Part shown: positions 34,621-45,875 of the stretch, piece by piece
How positions within the stretch are numbered: the first letter of the stretch is position 1
How the letters are laid out: the number at the start of each line of letters is the position of its first letter
From: Micromonospora zamorensis
GTDB taxonomy: Bacteria > Actinomycetota > Actinomycetes > Mycobacteriales > Micromonosporaceae
Length of the DNA: 64,000 bases
Direction: 5' to 3'
Assembly: GCF_900090275.1 (NCBI RefSeq)
Contig: NZ_LT607755.1
Span: 2,542,001 to 2,606,000 of the forward strand
Notes under the pieces: model-generated
What the model saw: the letters and a program-made list of their open reading frames with translations, nothing else
Database searches by the model: none
Told to the model about the DNA's origin: nothing
Program-made: the position numbers and the translations under genes

Positions 34621-36068
34621 GCGGGCCGGTCCCCACGATGGCGATCTCACCCACCGAGGTACGGCCCGAACCGGCCTCCTTCCGCGACCCGGCCAACCGG
34701 GTCTTCCACGTCGGCGCCGAGGTTCTGCGCGGGCTGGACACCCGGGCCGCCGAGCACTGGCGGGCGCTGACCGGCAGCAGGTTCTTCCCGGCGCTCGTCG
34801 CCGCGGGCAAGGTCTGCGCCACCGAGGACGCCCCGTCGACACTGGTGCCCGCCGCGACCGGGGCGCCGTGGGCCGCAGTGCTGCGTCACGAGCGCATCCC
34901 GTTCGTCTCCCACCCGTACGAGTGGTCGTTCAGCATGCTGCGCGACGCCGCGCTGCTGCACGTGGAGATCCTGCGGGCCGCGCTCGGCGAGGGCTTCACC
35001 ACCAAGGACGGCTCGGCGTACAACCTCCAGTGGCACGGCACCGAGCCAGTCTTCATCGACATCGGCTCCTTCGAGCCGGTCCGCGACGGCGAAGCGTGGG
35101 CCGGTTACCGGCAGTTCTGCCAGACCATGCTCTACCCGCTGATGCTCACCGCCCACCTGGGCGTCGACTTCCAACCGTGGCTGCGCGCCCGCGTCGACGG
35201 CATCGAGGCCGACGAGCTGCGCCCGCTCTTCGGCGGGGCCCGCCGGCTGCGCCCCGGCGTGCTGACCCATCTGCACCTGCACGGTGCCATGCAGCAGCGC
35301 AACGCCGCCGCCAGCACCAGCGACGTCCGCGACCAACTGCGGGCCGCCGGCTTCTCCCGGGAGTTGCTGCTGGCCACCGTACGCGGGATCGAGAAACTGG
35401 TCCGCAAGCTAGACCACCGCCCGGCCGGCACCCACTGGTCGGACTACCAGCGCACCTGCGGCTACTCGGCACGCGATCGGGTGGCGAAGGAGCAGTTCGT
35501 CGCCGCCTCGGTGGCCGCCGGCGCCCGACCCCGCCTGGTGCTCGACCTCGGCGCCAACGACGGCCGGTACTCCCGGCTGGCGGCCGGGCACGCCGACTAC
35601 GTGGTCGCCGTCGAGCAGGACCCGGCCGTGGTCGACGAGCTGTACCGCAAGCTGCGCTCCGAGGGGCAGCGCCGGATCCTGCCACTGGTGCTGGACCTCG
35701 CCGACCCGTCACCGGGTGGCGGCTGGCGGGGCGTCGAGCGGGCCGGCTTCGCCGAACGGGCGTCCGCCGACGTGGTGCTCGCCCTGGCCGTGGTGCACCA
35801 CCTGGCGATCGGGCGCAACGTGCCGCTGCCGGAGGTCATCGACTGGCTGGCCGGGCTGACCGCGCCGGGTGGCGCAGTGGTGGTGGAGTTCGTCCACCCG
35901 GACGACCCGATGGCAAGCCGGCTGCTGGCCAACAAGCCCGCCGGCCTCTTCCCGGACTACCGGCGCGACACCTTCGAGACGCTGCTGGCCGCCCGGGGTC
36001 GGATCACCGAGCGCCTGGAACTGCCCTCGGGCACCCGCACGCTCTACCGGACGGTGATGGGTGGCTGA
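34617..36068 (+). CDS. Class I SAM-dependent methyltransferase
   Basis: About 483 residues from GTG 34617, which overlaps the previous stop; ATG 34638 would give 476. The N-terminal half is family-specific (EPVFIDIGSFEPVRDGEAWAG; QFCQTMLYPLMLTAHLGVD). The C-terminal half is a Rossmann SAM domain with LVLDLGANDGRYSRLAA near residue 305 and a VVEFVHPDDP strand. The target is unknown; coupling to a membrane sulfatase-type protein suggests an envelope glycan or lipid. Confidence 0.88.
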   Translation: MSGPVPTMAISPTEVRPEPASFRDPANRVFHVGAEVLRGLDTRAAEHWRALTGSRFFPALVAAGKVCATEDAPSTLVPAATGAPWAAVLRHERIPFVSHPYEWSFSMLRDAALLHVEILRAALGEGFTTKDGSAYNLQWHGTEPVFIDIGSFEPVRDGEAWAGYRQFCQTMLYPLMLTAHLGVDFQPWLRARVDGIEADELRPLFGGARRLRPGVLTHLHLHGAMQQRNAAASTSDVRDQLRAAGFSRELLLATVRGIEKLVRKLDHRPAGTHWSDYQRTCGYSARDRVAKEQFVAASVAAGARPRLVLDLGANDGRYSRLAAGHADYVVAVEQDPAVVDELYRKLRSEGQRRILPLVLDLADPSPGGGWRGVERAGFAERASADVVLALAVVHHLAIGRNVPLPEVIDWLAGLTAPGGAVVVEFVHPDDPMASRLLANKPAGLFPDYRRDTFETLLAARGRITERLELPSGTRTLYRTVMGG

Positions 36069-38094
36069 ACCCCCCGCCGCCGACCCGCCAGCGGCCTCCA
36101 CGCGGTGGTACCAGGGCTGGCGCAGCGAGCTGGGCCGGCTGCTGGAGGTGACGGCCCTGGTCGGCCTGGTGGTCACCCAGCCTCTGCTGGACGTGCTCGG
36201 CCGCAGCCCCGACTTCTTCTTGTTCCACCGCGCCGACCCGGCCCAGATCCTGCTGCTGGTCGCCCTGGTGTCGGTGCTGCCCACGGTCGCGGTGGCTCTG
36301 CTCGGCGCGCTCAGCCGACTCGCCGGCCGGACCGCCCGCGCCCTCACCCACACCGGGCTGGTCGGCCTGCTGCTCGCCGCCCTCGCCGTGCAGGTGGGCC
36401 GACACGTGACGCCGCTTCGGGGCGTACCCCTGCTGCTGGTGGCCGTGCTGGCCGGGGCCGCCGGCGCGGCCGCGCACCGGCGGTGGCGGGCGCCGGGCCG
36501 GGTGCTGCGACTGGCCGCCGCCGGGCCGGTGGCCTTCCTGGCGCTCTTCCTGCTCGCCTCGCCCACCTCGGCGGTGGTGCTGCCCCGCGGCGACGGCGGC
36601 GCGGCCGGCACCGCGCAGGGCACCGGCGTGCACCCGCCGGTGGTCATGCTGATCCTCGACGAGCTGCCGTTGGTCAGCCTGCTCGGCGCCGACGGGCGGA
36701 TCGACGCGACCCGGTACCCGCACTTCGCGGAACTGGCCGGCGGCTCGACCTGGTACCGCAACGCCACCGGCGTCAGCGGGTGGACGCCCAACGCGCTGCC
36801 GGCGATGCTCACCGGCCGCTACCCGGCCAAGCCCGTCGCCCCGCACTACTCGCAGTACCCGGACAACATCTTCACCGCCTTCGGCGGCCTGTACGACATC
36901 CGCGCCGAGGAGAGCATCACCCGCCTCTGCCCGCCCAGCCGCTGCGAACAGCCGGTCACCCCCGAGCAAGGGCTCGGCGTGCTGGTCCGGGAGACCGGCA
37001 AGCTGCTCGGCCGCATCGCCGGGCCGACGGAGAGCGCCGTCGACCCGGAGGACTCCTACCGGGAGCAGACCCGCGCCGAGGCCGGCCTGGACGCCGCCGA
37101 GCCGGTGCCCGCCGACCCGAAGTTCCGCTGGGACAGCCTCGACGACAATCAGCCGGCCCGCTTCACCAGCTTCCTGGCCGGGCTGAAGCCCACGCCCCGG
37201 CCCACCCTGCACTTCCTGCACCTGCTGATGCCGCACTCGCCGTGGGCGTACCTGCCGTCCGGGGCGCGCTACGACGCCCCCGAGGACCTGCCCAACGACG
37301 GCGCCGGCTGGGTCGACCTGGCCCGGCAACGGCACCTCGCCCAACTCGGCTACACCGACCGGCTCATCGGCGAGACCCTGCGGACGCTGCGCGCCAGCGG
37401 CCTCTACGACCAGGCCCTCGTCGTGGTGACCGCCGACCACGGCGTCAGCTTCCGCCCCGGCGCCCAGGGCCGGGGCATGGACGCGATCAAGGCCGCCGCC
37501 GGCGAGGTCGCCTGGGTGCCGATGTTCGTCAAGGAACCCCGGCAGCAGACCGGCCGGGTGGACGACCGCAACTGGGAACACGTCGACCTGCTGCCGACAG
37601 TGGCCGACGAGGCCAACATCCGGCTGCCCTGGCGCGTCGACGGCCGCTCCGCCCGACAGGCGCCGCGCACCGACGGCACGAAACACTTCTACGACCGCCC
37701 AGGCGAACCGGTCACCTTCCCCGGCGGGGTGCCCACCCCGCCGCCGCTGCCCACACCGCACCCCCTGATCGGCACCGAGGTGCGCGCCGGCCCGCCCGCC
37801 GGCAGCGCCCGGGTCGCCGACCTGGCCGCGTTCACCGCCATGGACCCGGACACCGGCACCCTTCCGGCGCTCGTCTGGGGGGACGTCCCGGACCGGATCC
37901 CGGACGGCACCCTGCTCGCGGTGGCCGTCAACGGCCGGATCGGGGCCGTCGTCCCGGTCGCGCCGGCCGACCCCGGCGGACGCCGGTTCGCCGCGCTGCT
38001 CACCGACGACAGGCTGTTTCGCGCCGGAACCAACCAGCTCGACGTCTACGAGATCGCGACGGACGGTACGCTGCGACGCCTTGCCCTCTCGTGA
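36061..38094 (+). CDS. Membrane sulfatase-like (alkaline phosphatase superfamily) protein
   Basis: 677 residues. Four to five N-terminal membrane segments (about 25-170), then an outer sulfatase/LTA-synthase-like domain: VVMLILDELPLVSLLG (metal Asp), SGWTPNALPAMLTGRYP with Thr as probable nucleophile, HLLMPHSPW and VVTADHGVSF (metal Asp-His). Such enzymes move phospho-groups onto envelope polymers. GTG overlaps the methyltransferase stop by eight bases (GTGGCTGA). Third gene of the operon. Confidence 0.88.
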   Translation: MAEPPAADPPAASTRWYQGWRSELGRLLEVTALVGLVVTQPLLDVLGRSPDFFLFHRADPAQILLLVALVSVLPTVAVALLGALSRLAGRTARALTHTGLVGLLLAALAVQVGRHVTPLRGVPLLLVAVLAGAAGAAAHRRWRAPGRVLRLAAAGPVAFLALFLLASPTSAVVLPRGDGGAAGTAQGTGVHPPVVMLILDELPLVSLLGADGRIDATRYPHFAELAGGSTWYRNATGVSGWTPNALPAMLTGRYPAKPVAPHYSQYPDNIFTAFGGLYDIRAEESITRLCPPSRCEQPVTPEQGLGVLVRETGKLLGRIAGPTESAVDPEDSYREQTRAEAGLDAAEPVPADPKFRWDSLDDNQPARFTSFLAGLKPTPRPTLHFLHLLMPHSPWAYLPSGARYDAPEDLPNDGAGWVDLARQRHLAQLGYTDRLIGETLRTLRASGLYDQALVVVTADHGVSFRPGAQGRGMDAIKAAAGEVAWVPMFVKEPRQQTGRVDDRNWEHVDLLPTVADEANIRLPWRVDGRSARQAPRTDGTKHFYDRPGEPVTFPGGVPTPPPLPTPHPLIGTEVRAGPPAGSARVADLAAFTAMDPDTGTLPALVWGDVPDRIPDGTLLAVAVNGRIGAVVPVAPADPGGRRFAALLTDDRLFRAGTNQLDVYEIATDGTLRRLALS

Positions 38095-38312
38095 CCTGCC
38101 ACCGGGTGTCGTCCACCCCTGTCCCGCCCTCGTCCGGCCGTCGTCCGGCCCGTGTCCCGCCCAACGGGATCCCGGGTTTCCCGGCGGCCCGGTCGGGAAT
38201 CGGGTGACGCATGCCTCACCGCCGAACCACGGCGGGCGTTGTCCCCCGAACCGCAATTACGGTAGAAGCGAAGGCAATTCAACGTAGATCTGCCGGCGAA
38301 GCGAGGAACCAC

Positions 38313-39596
<1,284 letters not shown>

Positions 39597-39625
39597 CGTC
39601 CGTCTTTCCCGCTTTCCCGCAACAC

Positions 39626-39663
39626 CGGCAGGCCGTCGACCGATCCAGGTCGACGGCCTGCCG
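39626..39663 (+). terminator. Strong perfect hairpin after citrate synthase
   Basis: CGGCAGGCCGTCGACC (39626-39641) and its exact reverse complement (39648-39663) with a GATCCA loop. It separates citrate synthase from the convergent glycosyltransferase. Confidence 0.9.
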
Positions 39664-39687
39664 CATTCCCGCGCGCGGCGTGGCGGC

Positions 39688-41133
39688 TTAGCGCAGGCCG
39701 GCGGCGGCGAGCAGGTTGCCTTCGGGGAGCGCCGGGAGGGCGCGGCCCTGGGACATGCGCTGCTCGGCGCGTTCGGCCGTGAACGTGGCGTCCGAGGTGA
39801 TGGCGGCGGCGTAGCTGGCGGCGGTGCGCTGGGCGATGGCCGACCAGCCGTACTGGTCGTGGACCATCCGGCGGGCACGACGGGCCATGACGCGGGCGCG
39901 GTCGGAGTCGGACAGCAGGGCGTCCACGGCGTCGGTGAGACCGTCCGGGTCGTGCGGGCGGAAGGTCATGCCGGTGACGCCCGGCTCGACGATCTCGGCG
40001 AGGCCACCGGTGGCGGCGACCGCGAGGGGCGCGCCGGCTGCGGCGCCTTCCAGGGCGACCATGCCGAACGGCTCGTAGATGCTCGGCACGGCGAAGCAGT
40101 CGGACGCGGCCATCAGCGCCGGCAGGTCGGTGCCGCCGAGGAAGCCCGGCATGCTGACCATGCCGCCGAGGCCGCGGCGGTGCACCTCGGCCTCCAGTTC
40201 GGCGCGGTACGGGCCGTCACCGGCGATCACGGCACGCAGCCCGGGGTGCCGCTCGCGCAACCGGGCCAGCCCGGCGATGAGGTGCTGCACACCCTTCTCG
40301 TACACGAGGCGGCCGGCGAAGGTGACCAGCGGGCCGTCCCCGGCGAAGCGGGCGCGGGCGGCGGCGACCGCGCGGGCGGGCACCCGCCAGCGGTGCGGCT
40401 CGACGCCGTTGGCCACCACGTCGACCCGTCCGGCCGGTACGCCGAAGAGCGCGTTCACCTCGTCGCGCATGTAGCCGGAGCAGACGATCAGCCGGTTGGA
40501 CTCACTGGTGAGCCACTGCTCGACGCCGTGGATGGTGCGGTTCATCTCTTCCGGGAGCCAGCCCTGGTGCCGGCCGGCCTCCGTGGCGTGGATGGTGCTG
40601 ACCAGTGGGATGTCCAGGTGGTCGCGCAACGTCATCGCGGTGTGCGCGACGAGCCAGTCGTGGGCGTGGATGACGTCGTACGAGCCAGCCTGGGTGGCGC
40701 GCAGGGCGGTGCGGGTGAGGGTGTGGTTGAAGGCCATGGTCCAGGCCAGCAGGGAGCCGGTGGCGAGGGGGAACGTCACCGGGTCTTCGGGGGCGCGCAG
40801 GATGCGCACGCCGTCGGCGTACTCCTCCAGGGGTGCGCCTTCGCTGTGGCGGGTGACGACGGTGACCTCGTGGCCGGCGGCGGCGAGGGCGACGGAGAGC
40901 GCGTGCACGTGTCGGCCGAGGCCGCCGACGAGCACCGGCGGGTACTCCCAGGACAGCATGAGGATGCGACGGGTCTGCGGGGGCACCCCGGGGCCGGACT
41001 GCGTCGGCACGGGCGTGCCGGGCTGCGCGGAGAGGCCGGGCTGCGCCGGAAGCTGGGGCCGGGAGGTCACTGTGGGCCGGTGGGCCCGGTCCTTGGTGGC
41101 AGCGAGCTGCTCGTCGACCCGCAGGGTCGTCAC
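39688..41133 (-). CDS. GT4 glycosyltransferase, glycogen-synthase-like
   Basis: 481 residues. N-terminal LMLSWEYPPVLVGGLGRHVH with the Gly-rich donor loop, middle HAHDWL, and C-terminal VPSIYEPFGMVALEGAAAG (EPFG, the GT4 Glu pair). The family matches actinomycete alpha-1,4-glucosyltransferases (Rv3032/GlgA type). A disordered Pro/Gln stretch lies before the domain. GTG 41133 has GGAG eight bases upstream; frames reaching 41268 are unsupported. It is divergent from glgX. Confidence 0.88.
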   Translation of the reverse strand: MTTLRVDEQLAATKDRAHRPTVTSRPQLPAQPGLSAQPGTPVPTQSGPGVPPQTRRILMLSWEYPPVLVGGLGRHVHALSVALAAAGHEVTVVTRHSEGAPLEEYADGVRILRAPEDPVTFPLATGSLLAWTMAFNHTLTRTALRATQAGSYDVIHAHDWLVAHTAMTLRDHLDIPLVSTIHATEAGRHQGWLPEEMNRTIHGVEQWLTSESNRLIVCSGYMRDEVNALFGVPAGRVDVVANGVEPHRWRVPARAVAAARARFAGDGPLVTFAGRLVYEKGVQHLIAGLARLRERHPGLRAVIAGDGPYRAELEAEVHRRGLGGMVSMPGFLGGTDLPALMAASDCFAVPSIYEPFGMVALEGAAAGAPLAVAATGGLAEIVEPGVTGMTFRPHDPDGLTDAVDALLSDSDRARVMARRARRMVHDQYGWSAIAQRTAASYAAAITSDATFTAERAEQRMSQGRALPALPEGNLLAAAGLR

Positions 41134-41449
41134 ATCAATCTCCGTCCATGCATGGTGGTACGCGCCGGCGTCAGTGGCGGCGGAGTAAGAGGTGTAAGGG
41201 GTGGCCGAGGGCCTGGCGGGGCGCGCGCGGACGCTTGCCCCCGAACAAGGAAAGTGCATCGGGCCCAAGAACGCACCTCGAAAAGGGCCATCGTGACGGA
41301 CGACACCCGATCGGTGTAGCGCGCATCAGACGGGCGGTTTTCGCCCGTCGCCTGAAAGGATGGATTGGCGCGCCCGGGCCGGGGGCACTACCTGCGTGCG
41401 CGCGGGCGATCTCGGCCGGTGCGCACATAACCATGGTCTAAGGAGCGAC
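41134..41449. promoter_or_regulatory. Divergent promoter region between GT4 and glgX
   Basis: A 316-base spacer with no gene. It holds the start region of both operons, a GACGGGCG/CGCCCGTC hairpin with a GTTTT loop (41329-41349) and AAGGAG right before glgX. No clear operator pair was found. Confidence 0.5.
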
Positions 41450-43567
41450 ATGCAGGTCTGGCCGGGCGAGAGGTATCCCCTGGGCGCCACCTACGACGGG
41501 ATGGGCACCAACTTCGCCATCTTCTCCGAGGTGGCCGAGCGGATCGAGCTGTGCCTCTTCGACGAGTGGGACACCGGCGCGGAGCGCCGTGTCGAGCTGC
41601 GCGAGGTGGACGCCTACGTGTGGCACGCGTACCTGCCGGGCATCGAGCCGGGCCAGCGCTACGGCTACCGGGTGCACGGCCCGTACGACCCGGCGAACGG
41701 GCTGCGCTGCAACCCGCACAAGCTGCTGCTCGACCCGTACGCCAAGGCCATTGACGGTGACATCCAGTGGGACCCGGCGGTCTACGACTACGACATGTCG
41801 GAGCCGGAGCGGATGAACGAGGCGGACTCGGCGCCGTTCATGCCGAAGTCGGTGGTGGTCAACCCGTACTTCGACTGGGGCAACGACAAGCCGCCGCGCA
41901 CCCCTTACCACCACTCGGTGATCTACGAGGCGCACGTACGCGGGCTGACCATGCGCCACCCGGACATCCCGGAGGAGCTGCGCGGCACGTACGCCGGCAT
42001 CGCCTCCCCGCCGATGATCGACTATCTGACCCGGCTCGGGATCACGGCGATCGAGTTGATGCCGGTGCACGAGTTCGTGCACGACCACCGTCTCGTGGAC
42101 CTGGGGCTGCGCAACTACTGGGGTTACAACACGATCGGCTTCTTCGCCCCGCACCACGGCTACTCGGCACTGGGCCGCCTCGGTCAGCAGGTGCAGGAGT
42201 TCCGGGGGATGGTCAAGGCGCTGCACGCGGCCGGCATCGAGGTCATCCTCGACGTGGTCTACAACCACACCGCAGAGGGCAACCACCTCGGGCCGACGTT
42301 GAGCTTCAAGGGTGTGGACGCTCCGAGCTACTACCGGCTCAGCGAGGAGGATCGCCGCTACTTCGTCGACTACACGGGCACCGGCAACAGCCTCAACGTG
42401 CGCAGCCCCCACTCCCTGCAACTGATCATGGATTCGCTGCGGTACTGGGTGACCGAGATGCACGTCGACGGCTTCCGCTTCGACCTGGCCGCCACCCTGG
42501 CCCGCGAGTTCTACGAGGTGGATCGGCTGTCCACCTTCTTCGAGGTGGTGCAGCAGGACCCGGTGGTCAGCCAGGTGAAGCTGATCGCCGAACCGTGGGA
42601 CGTCGGCCCGGGCGGCTACCAGGTGGGCAACTTCCCGCCGTTGTGGACGGAGTGGAACGGAAAATACCGCGACACGGTCCGAGACTTCTGGCGCGGCGAG
42701 CCGGCGACCCTCGCCGAGTTCGCGTCGCGGATCTCCGGTTCGGCCGACCTCTACCAGGACGACGGGCGCCGCCCGTTCCACAGCATCAACTTCGTCACCG
42801 TCCACGACGGGTTCACGCTGAACGACCTGGTGTCGTACAACGACAAGCACAATGAGGCCAACGGCGAGGAGAACCGGGACGGCGAGAGCCACAACCGTTC
42901 CTGGAACTGTGGGGTCGAGGGTGACACCGACGACGAGGCGGTGCTCGCGCTGCGGGCCAAGCAGCGGCGCAACTTCCTGGCCACGCTGATGCTGTCGCAG
43001 GGCGTGCCGATGATCGGCCACGGCGACGAGCTGGGTCGCACCCAGCACGGCAACAACAACGTCTACTGCCAGGACAGCGAGCTGGCCTGGGTCGACTGGG
43101 ACAACGTCGACGAGCAGCTGTTGGAGTTCGTCCAGACGTTGACCGCGTTCCGCAAACGGCACCAGGTGTTCCGCCGCCGCCGGTTCTTCACCGGCCTGCC
43201 GGTGGGTGGGCGTGGCAGCGACGAGCCGCTGCCCGACCTGGCCTGGCACACCCCCGACGGGCGGGAGATGACCGGCGACGACTGGGGCAACGACTTCGGC
43301 CGCTCGGTGGCGCTGTTCGTCAACGGTGAGGGCATCCGGGAACGCGGCCAGTACGGCCAGAAACACCACGACGCCTCGTTCCTGCTCTGCTTCAACGCCC
43401 ACGACGCGCCGCTGGACTTCACCATGCCCGGCAGCGAGTACGGCCAGAAGTGGGAACGGGTGATCAGCACTGCCGAACCGGAGCCGGGCGACGCCACGGT
43501 GATCAGCGCGGGCGGCACCATCCGGGTGCCGGACCGGTCCCTCGTCGTGCTGGAGAGGACGATCTGA
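41450..43567 (+). CDS. glgX: Glycogen debranching enzyme GlgX
   Basis: 705 residues. CBM48-type N-terminus ([20 protein letters not shown]) and GH13 barrel with [15 protein letters not shown] (nucleophile Asp), [14 protein letters not shown] (acid Glu) and [13 protein letters not shown]. It removes alpha-1,6 branches of glycogen to give linear maltodextrins. ATG 41450 follows AAGGAG. First of three genes that turn glycogen into trehalose; treY starts one base after its stop. Confidence 0.96.
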   Translation: MQVWPGERYPLGATYDGMGTNFAIFSEVAERIELCLFDEWDTGAERRVELREVDAYVWHAYLPGIEPGQRYGYRVHGPYDPANGLRCNPHKLLLDPYAKAIDGDIQWDPAVYDYDMSEPERMNEADSAPFMPKSVVVNPYFDWGNDKPPRTPYHHSVIYEAHVRGLTMRHPDIPEELRGTYAGIASPPMIDYLTRLGITAIELMPVHEFVHDHRLVDLGLRNYWGYNTIGFFAPHHGYSALGRLGQQVQEFRGMVKALHAAGIEVILDVVYNHTAEGNHLGPTLSFKGVDAPSYYRLSEEDRRYFVDYTGTGNSLNVRSPHSLQLIMDSLRYWVTEMHVDGFRFDLAATLAREFYEVDRLSTFFEVVQQDPVVSQVKLIAEPWDVGPGGYQVGNFPPLWTEWNGKYRDTVRDFWRGEPATLAEFASRISGSADLYQDDGRRPFHSINFVTVHDGFTLNDLVSYNDKHNEANGEENRDGESHNRSWNCGVEGDTDDEAVLALRAKQRRNFLATLMLSQGVPMIGHGDELGRTQHGNNNVYCQDSELAWVDWDNVDEQLLEFVQTLTAFRKRHQVFRRRRFFTGLPVGGRGSDEPLPDLAWHTPDGREMTGDDWGNDFGRSVALFVNGEGIRERGQYGQKHHDASFLLCFNAHDAPLDFTMPGSEYGQKWERVISTAEPEPGDATVISAGGTIRVPDRSLVVLERTI

Positions 43568-43568
43568 C

Positions 43569-45875
43569 ATGCCGGCCACCCCTCCAAAGGCCACCTACCG
43601 CGTCCAGGTCCGCCCCGGCTTCGACCTGGACGCCACCGCCGCGATCGTCGACTACCTCGATGACCTCGGCGTCAGCCACCTCTACAGCGCCCCGCTGCTG
43701 GCCGCCACCCCCGGCTCTCAGCACGGCTACGACGTGGTCGACCACCGGGAGGTCAACCCGGAGGTGGGCGGCGAGGCCGGTCGGCAGCGGCTGCTGCGGG
43801 CGCTGCGCGACAAGCAACTCGGGCTCGTCGTCGACATCGTGCCCAACCACGCCGGGGTCGCCGTCCCCGCGGCCAACCCCGCCTGGTGGGACGTGCTGCG
43901 CCGGGGGCGCGACTCGGCGTACGCCGACTGGTTCGACATCGACTGGGACCGGGGCCGGCTGCTGCTGCCGGTGCTGGCCGACGACCCGGCCGCCCTGGAC
44001 GACCTCAAGGTGGTCGACAACGAGCTGCGCTACCACGAGCACCGCTTCCCGATCGCCGACGGCACCGGCGACGGCAGCGCGGCGGAGGTGCACGACCGGC
44101 AGCACTACGAGCTGGTCTCCTGGCGTCGGGGTGACGCCGAGCTGACGTACCGCCGATTCTTCGCCATCGCGGGCCTGGCGGGTCTGCGCGTGGAGGACCC
44201 GGCGGTGTTCGCCGCCACCCACGACCTCATCCTGCGCTGGGCCGCCGCCGGGGAGGTCGACGGCATCCGCGTCGACCACCCGGACGGCCTACGCGACCCG
44301 GCCGGCTACCTGGCCAGGCTGCGGGCCGCCGCGCCGCAGGCCTGGCTCGTGGTGGAGAAGATCCTGGAGTACGGCGAGGAGCTGCCGGACTGGCCGGTGG
44401 ACGGCACGACCGGCTACGACGCCCTGGCAGCGGTCGGCGGGCTCTTCATCGACACCGACGCCGAGGGTGACTTCACCGCCCTGGACACCCGCCTGACCGG
44501 GCAGCACACCTCCTGGGAGGACCTGACCCACGCCACCAAGCTGGCCGCCGCCACCCGGCTGCTCGCCGCCGAGCTGACCCGGCTGGCCGCCCTCGCCCCC
44601 GAGGTGCCCACCGAGCAGGCCCGCGCGGCGCTCGCCGAGCTGGCCGCCGCGTTCCCGGTCTACCGCGGTTACCCGCCGCACGGCGCCCGGCACCTCGCCG
44701 CCGCCCGCTCCGAGGCCGGCCGCCGTCGCCCCGACCTGGCCGCCGCCCTGGACGCGATCACCCGCCGGCTGCGCAACCCCGACGACGAGCTGGGCCAACG
44801 GTTCCCGCAGCTCACCGGCGCGGTGATGGCCAAGGGCGTGGAGGACACCGCGTTCTACCGGTGGAGCCGGTTCGTGGCGCTCAACGAGGTCGGCGACAGC
44901 CCCGCCTACTTCGGGGTGTCGCCGGCGGAGTTCCACCGTTTCGCCGGCGCCCGCCAGGTGCGCTGGCCCGCCAGCATGACCACCCTCTCCACCCACGACA
45001 CCAAGCGCGGCGAGGACGTCCGCGCCCGCCTCGCCGTGCTCAGCGAGCTGCCGGGCCGCTGGGCCGAGCAGGTCAAGGCCTGGATGGAGTACGCCCCGCT
45101 GCCCGACCCGTCGTTCGCCCACCTGCTGTGGCAGACCGCCGTCGGCGCCTGGCCCATCGAGCGGGAGCGACTGCACGCGTACGTGGAGAAGGCCGCCCGG
45201 GAGGCCGGGGCCTCGACCAGTTGGGCGGATCCCGACCCGGCCTTCGAGCAGGCAGTGCACGCCGTGGTCGACCTGATGTACGACGACCCGAGCCTGCACG
45301 ACGAGCTGACCGAACTCGCCGCGGCGATCACCCCGGCCGGCTGGTGCAACTCCCTCGGGCAGAAGCTCGTGCAACTCACCATGCCCGGTGTGCCGGACAC
45401 CTACCAGGGCACCGAGCTGTGGGACAACTCCCTCGTCGACCCGGACAACCGCCGCCCGGTCGACTTCGACGTACGCCGAGAGTTGCTGGCACGGATCGAC
45501 GGCGGCTGGCGTCCCCCGATCGACACCGACGGCGCAGCGAAGCTGCTCGTCGTGTCGCGAACCCTGCGGTTGCGGCGGGCGCACCCGGAGCTGTTCACCG
45601 GCTACCGACCGGTGCCGGCGCACGGCCCGGTGGGCCGGCACGCGGTGGCGTTTGACCGGGGTGGCGTGATCGCCGTGGCGACCCGCCTGCCGCTGGGCCT
45701 GGCCCGCGCCGGCGGCTGGTGTGACACGGCCCTGTCGCTTCCCGTTAACGAGGTTACCGACCTGTTCACCGGCCGGGTCTACAGTGGCGGTGAGACGCCC
45801 CTGGACGACCTCCTGGCCGATTATCCCGTCGCACTGCTGGCTCCTCCCACCGCTTCCGTGGAGGCTGCTTCATGA
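43569..45875 (+). CDS. treY: Malto-oligosyltrehalose synthase TreY
   Basis: 768 residues. TreY converts the reducing end of maltodextrins to an alpha,alpha-1,1 bond. GH13 stretches: GSQHGYDVVDHREVNPEVGG, VDIVPNHAG, VDGIRVDHPDGLRDP (nucleophile Asp), VEKILEYGEELPDWPVDGTT (acid Glu) and TLSTHDTKRGEDVR. Sits directly between glgX and treZ (ATGA overlap with treZ). Confidence 0.97.
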   Translation: MPATPPKATYRVQVRPGFDLDATAAIVDYLDDLGVSHLYSAPLLAATPGSQHGYDVVDHREVNPEVGGEAGRQRLLRALRDKQLGLVVDIVPNHAGVAVPAANPAWWDVLRRGRDSAYADWFDIDWDRGRLLLPVLADDPAALDDLKVVDNELRYHEHRFPIADGTGDGSAAEVHDRQHYELVSWRRGDAELTYRRFFAIAGLAGLRVEDPAVFAATHDLILRWAAAGEVDGIRVDHPDGLRDPAGYLARLRAAAPQAWLVVEKILEYGEELPDWPVDGTTGYDALAAVGGLFIDTDAEGDFTALDTRLTGQHTSWEDLTHATKLAAATRLLAAELTRLAALAPEVPTEQARAALAELAAAFPVYRGYPPHGARHLAAARSEAGRRRPDLAAALDAITRRLRNPDDELGQRFPQLTGAVMAKGVEDTAFYRWSRFVALNEVGDSPAYFGVSPAEFHRFAGARQVRWPASMTTLSTHDTKRGEDVRARLAVLSELPGRWAEQVKAWMEYAPLPDPSFAHLLWQTAVGAWPIERERLHAYVEKAAREAGASTSWADPDPAFEQAVHAVVDLMYDDPSLHDELTELAAAITPAGWCNSLGQKLVQLTMPGVPDTYQGTELWDNSLVDPDNRRPVDFDVRRELLARIDGGWRPPIDTDGAAKLLVVSRTLRLRRAHPELFTGYRPVPAHGPVGRHAVAFDRGGVIAVATRLPLGLARAGGWCDTALSLPVNEVTDLFTGRVYSGGETPLDDLLADYPVALLAPPTASVEAAS

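Noticed and set aside
38100..38200. GTCCGGCC/GTCCCGCC repeats before citrate synthase
   Set aside because: Low-complexity GC-rich spacer; no regular unit or known binding site is visible.
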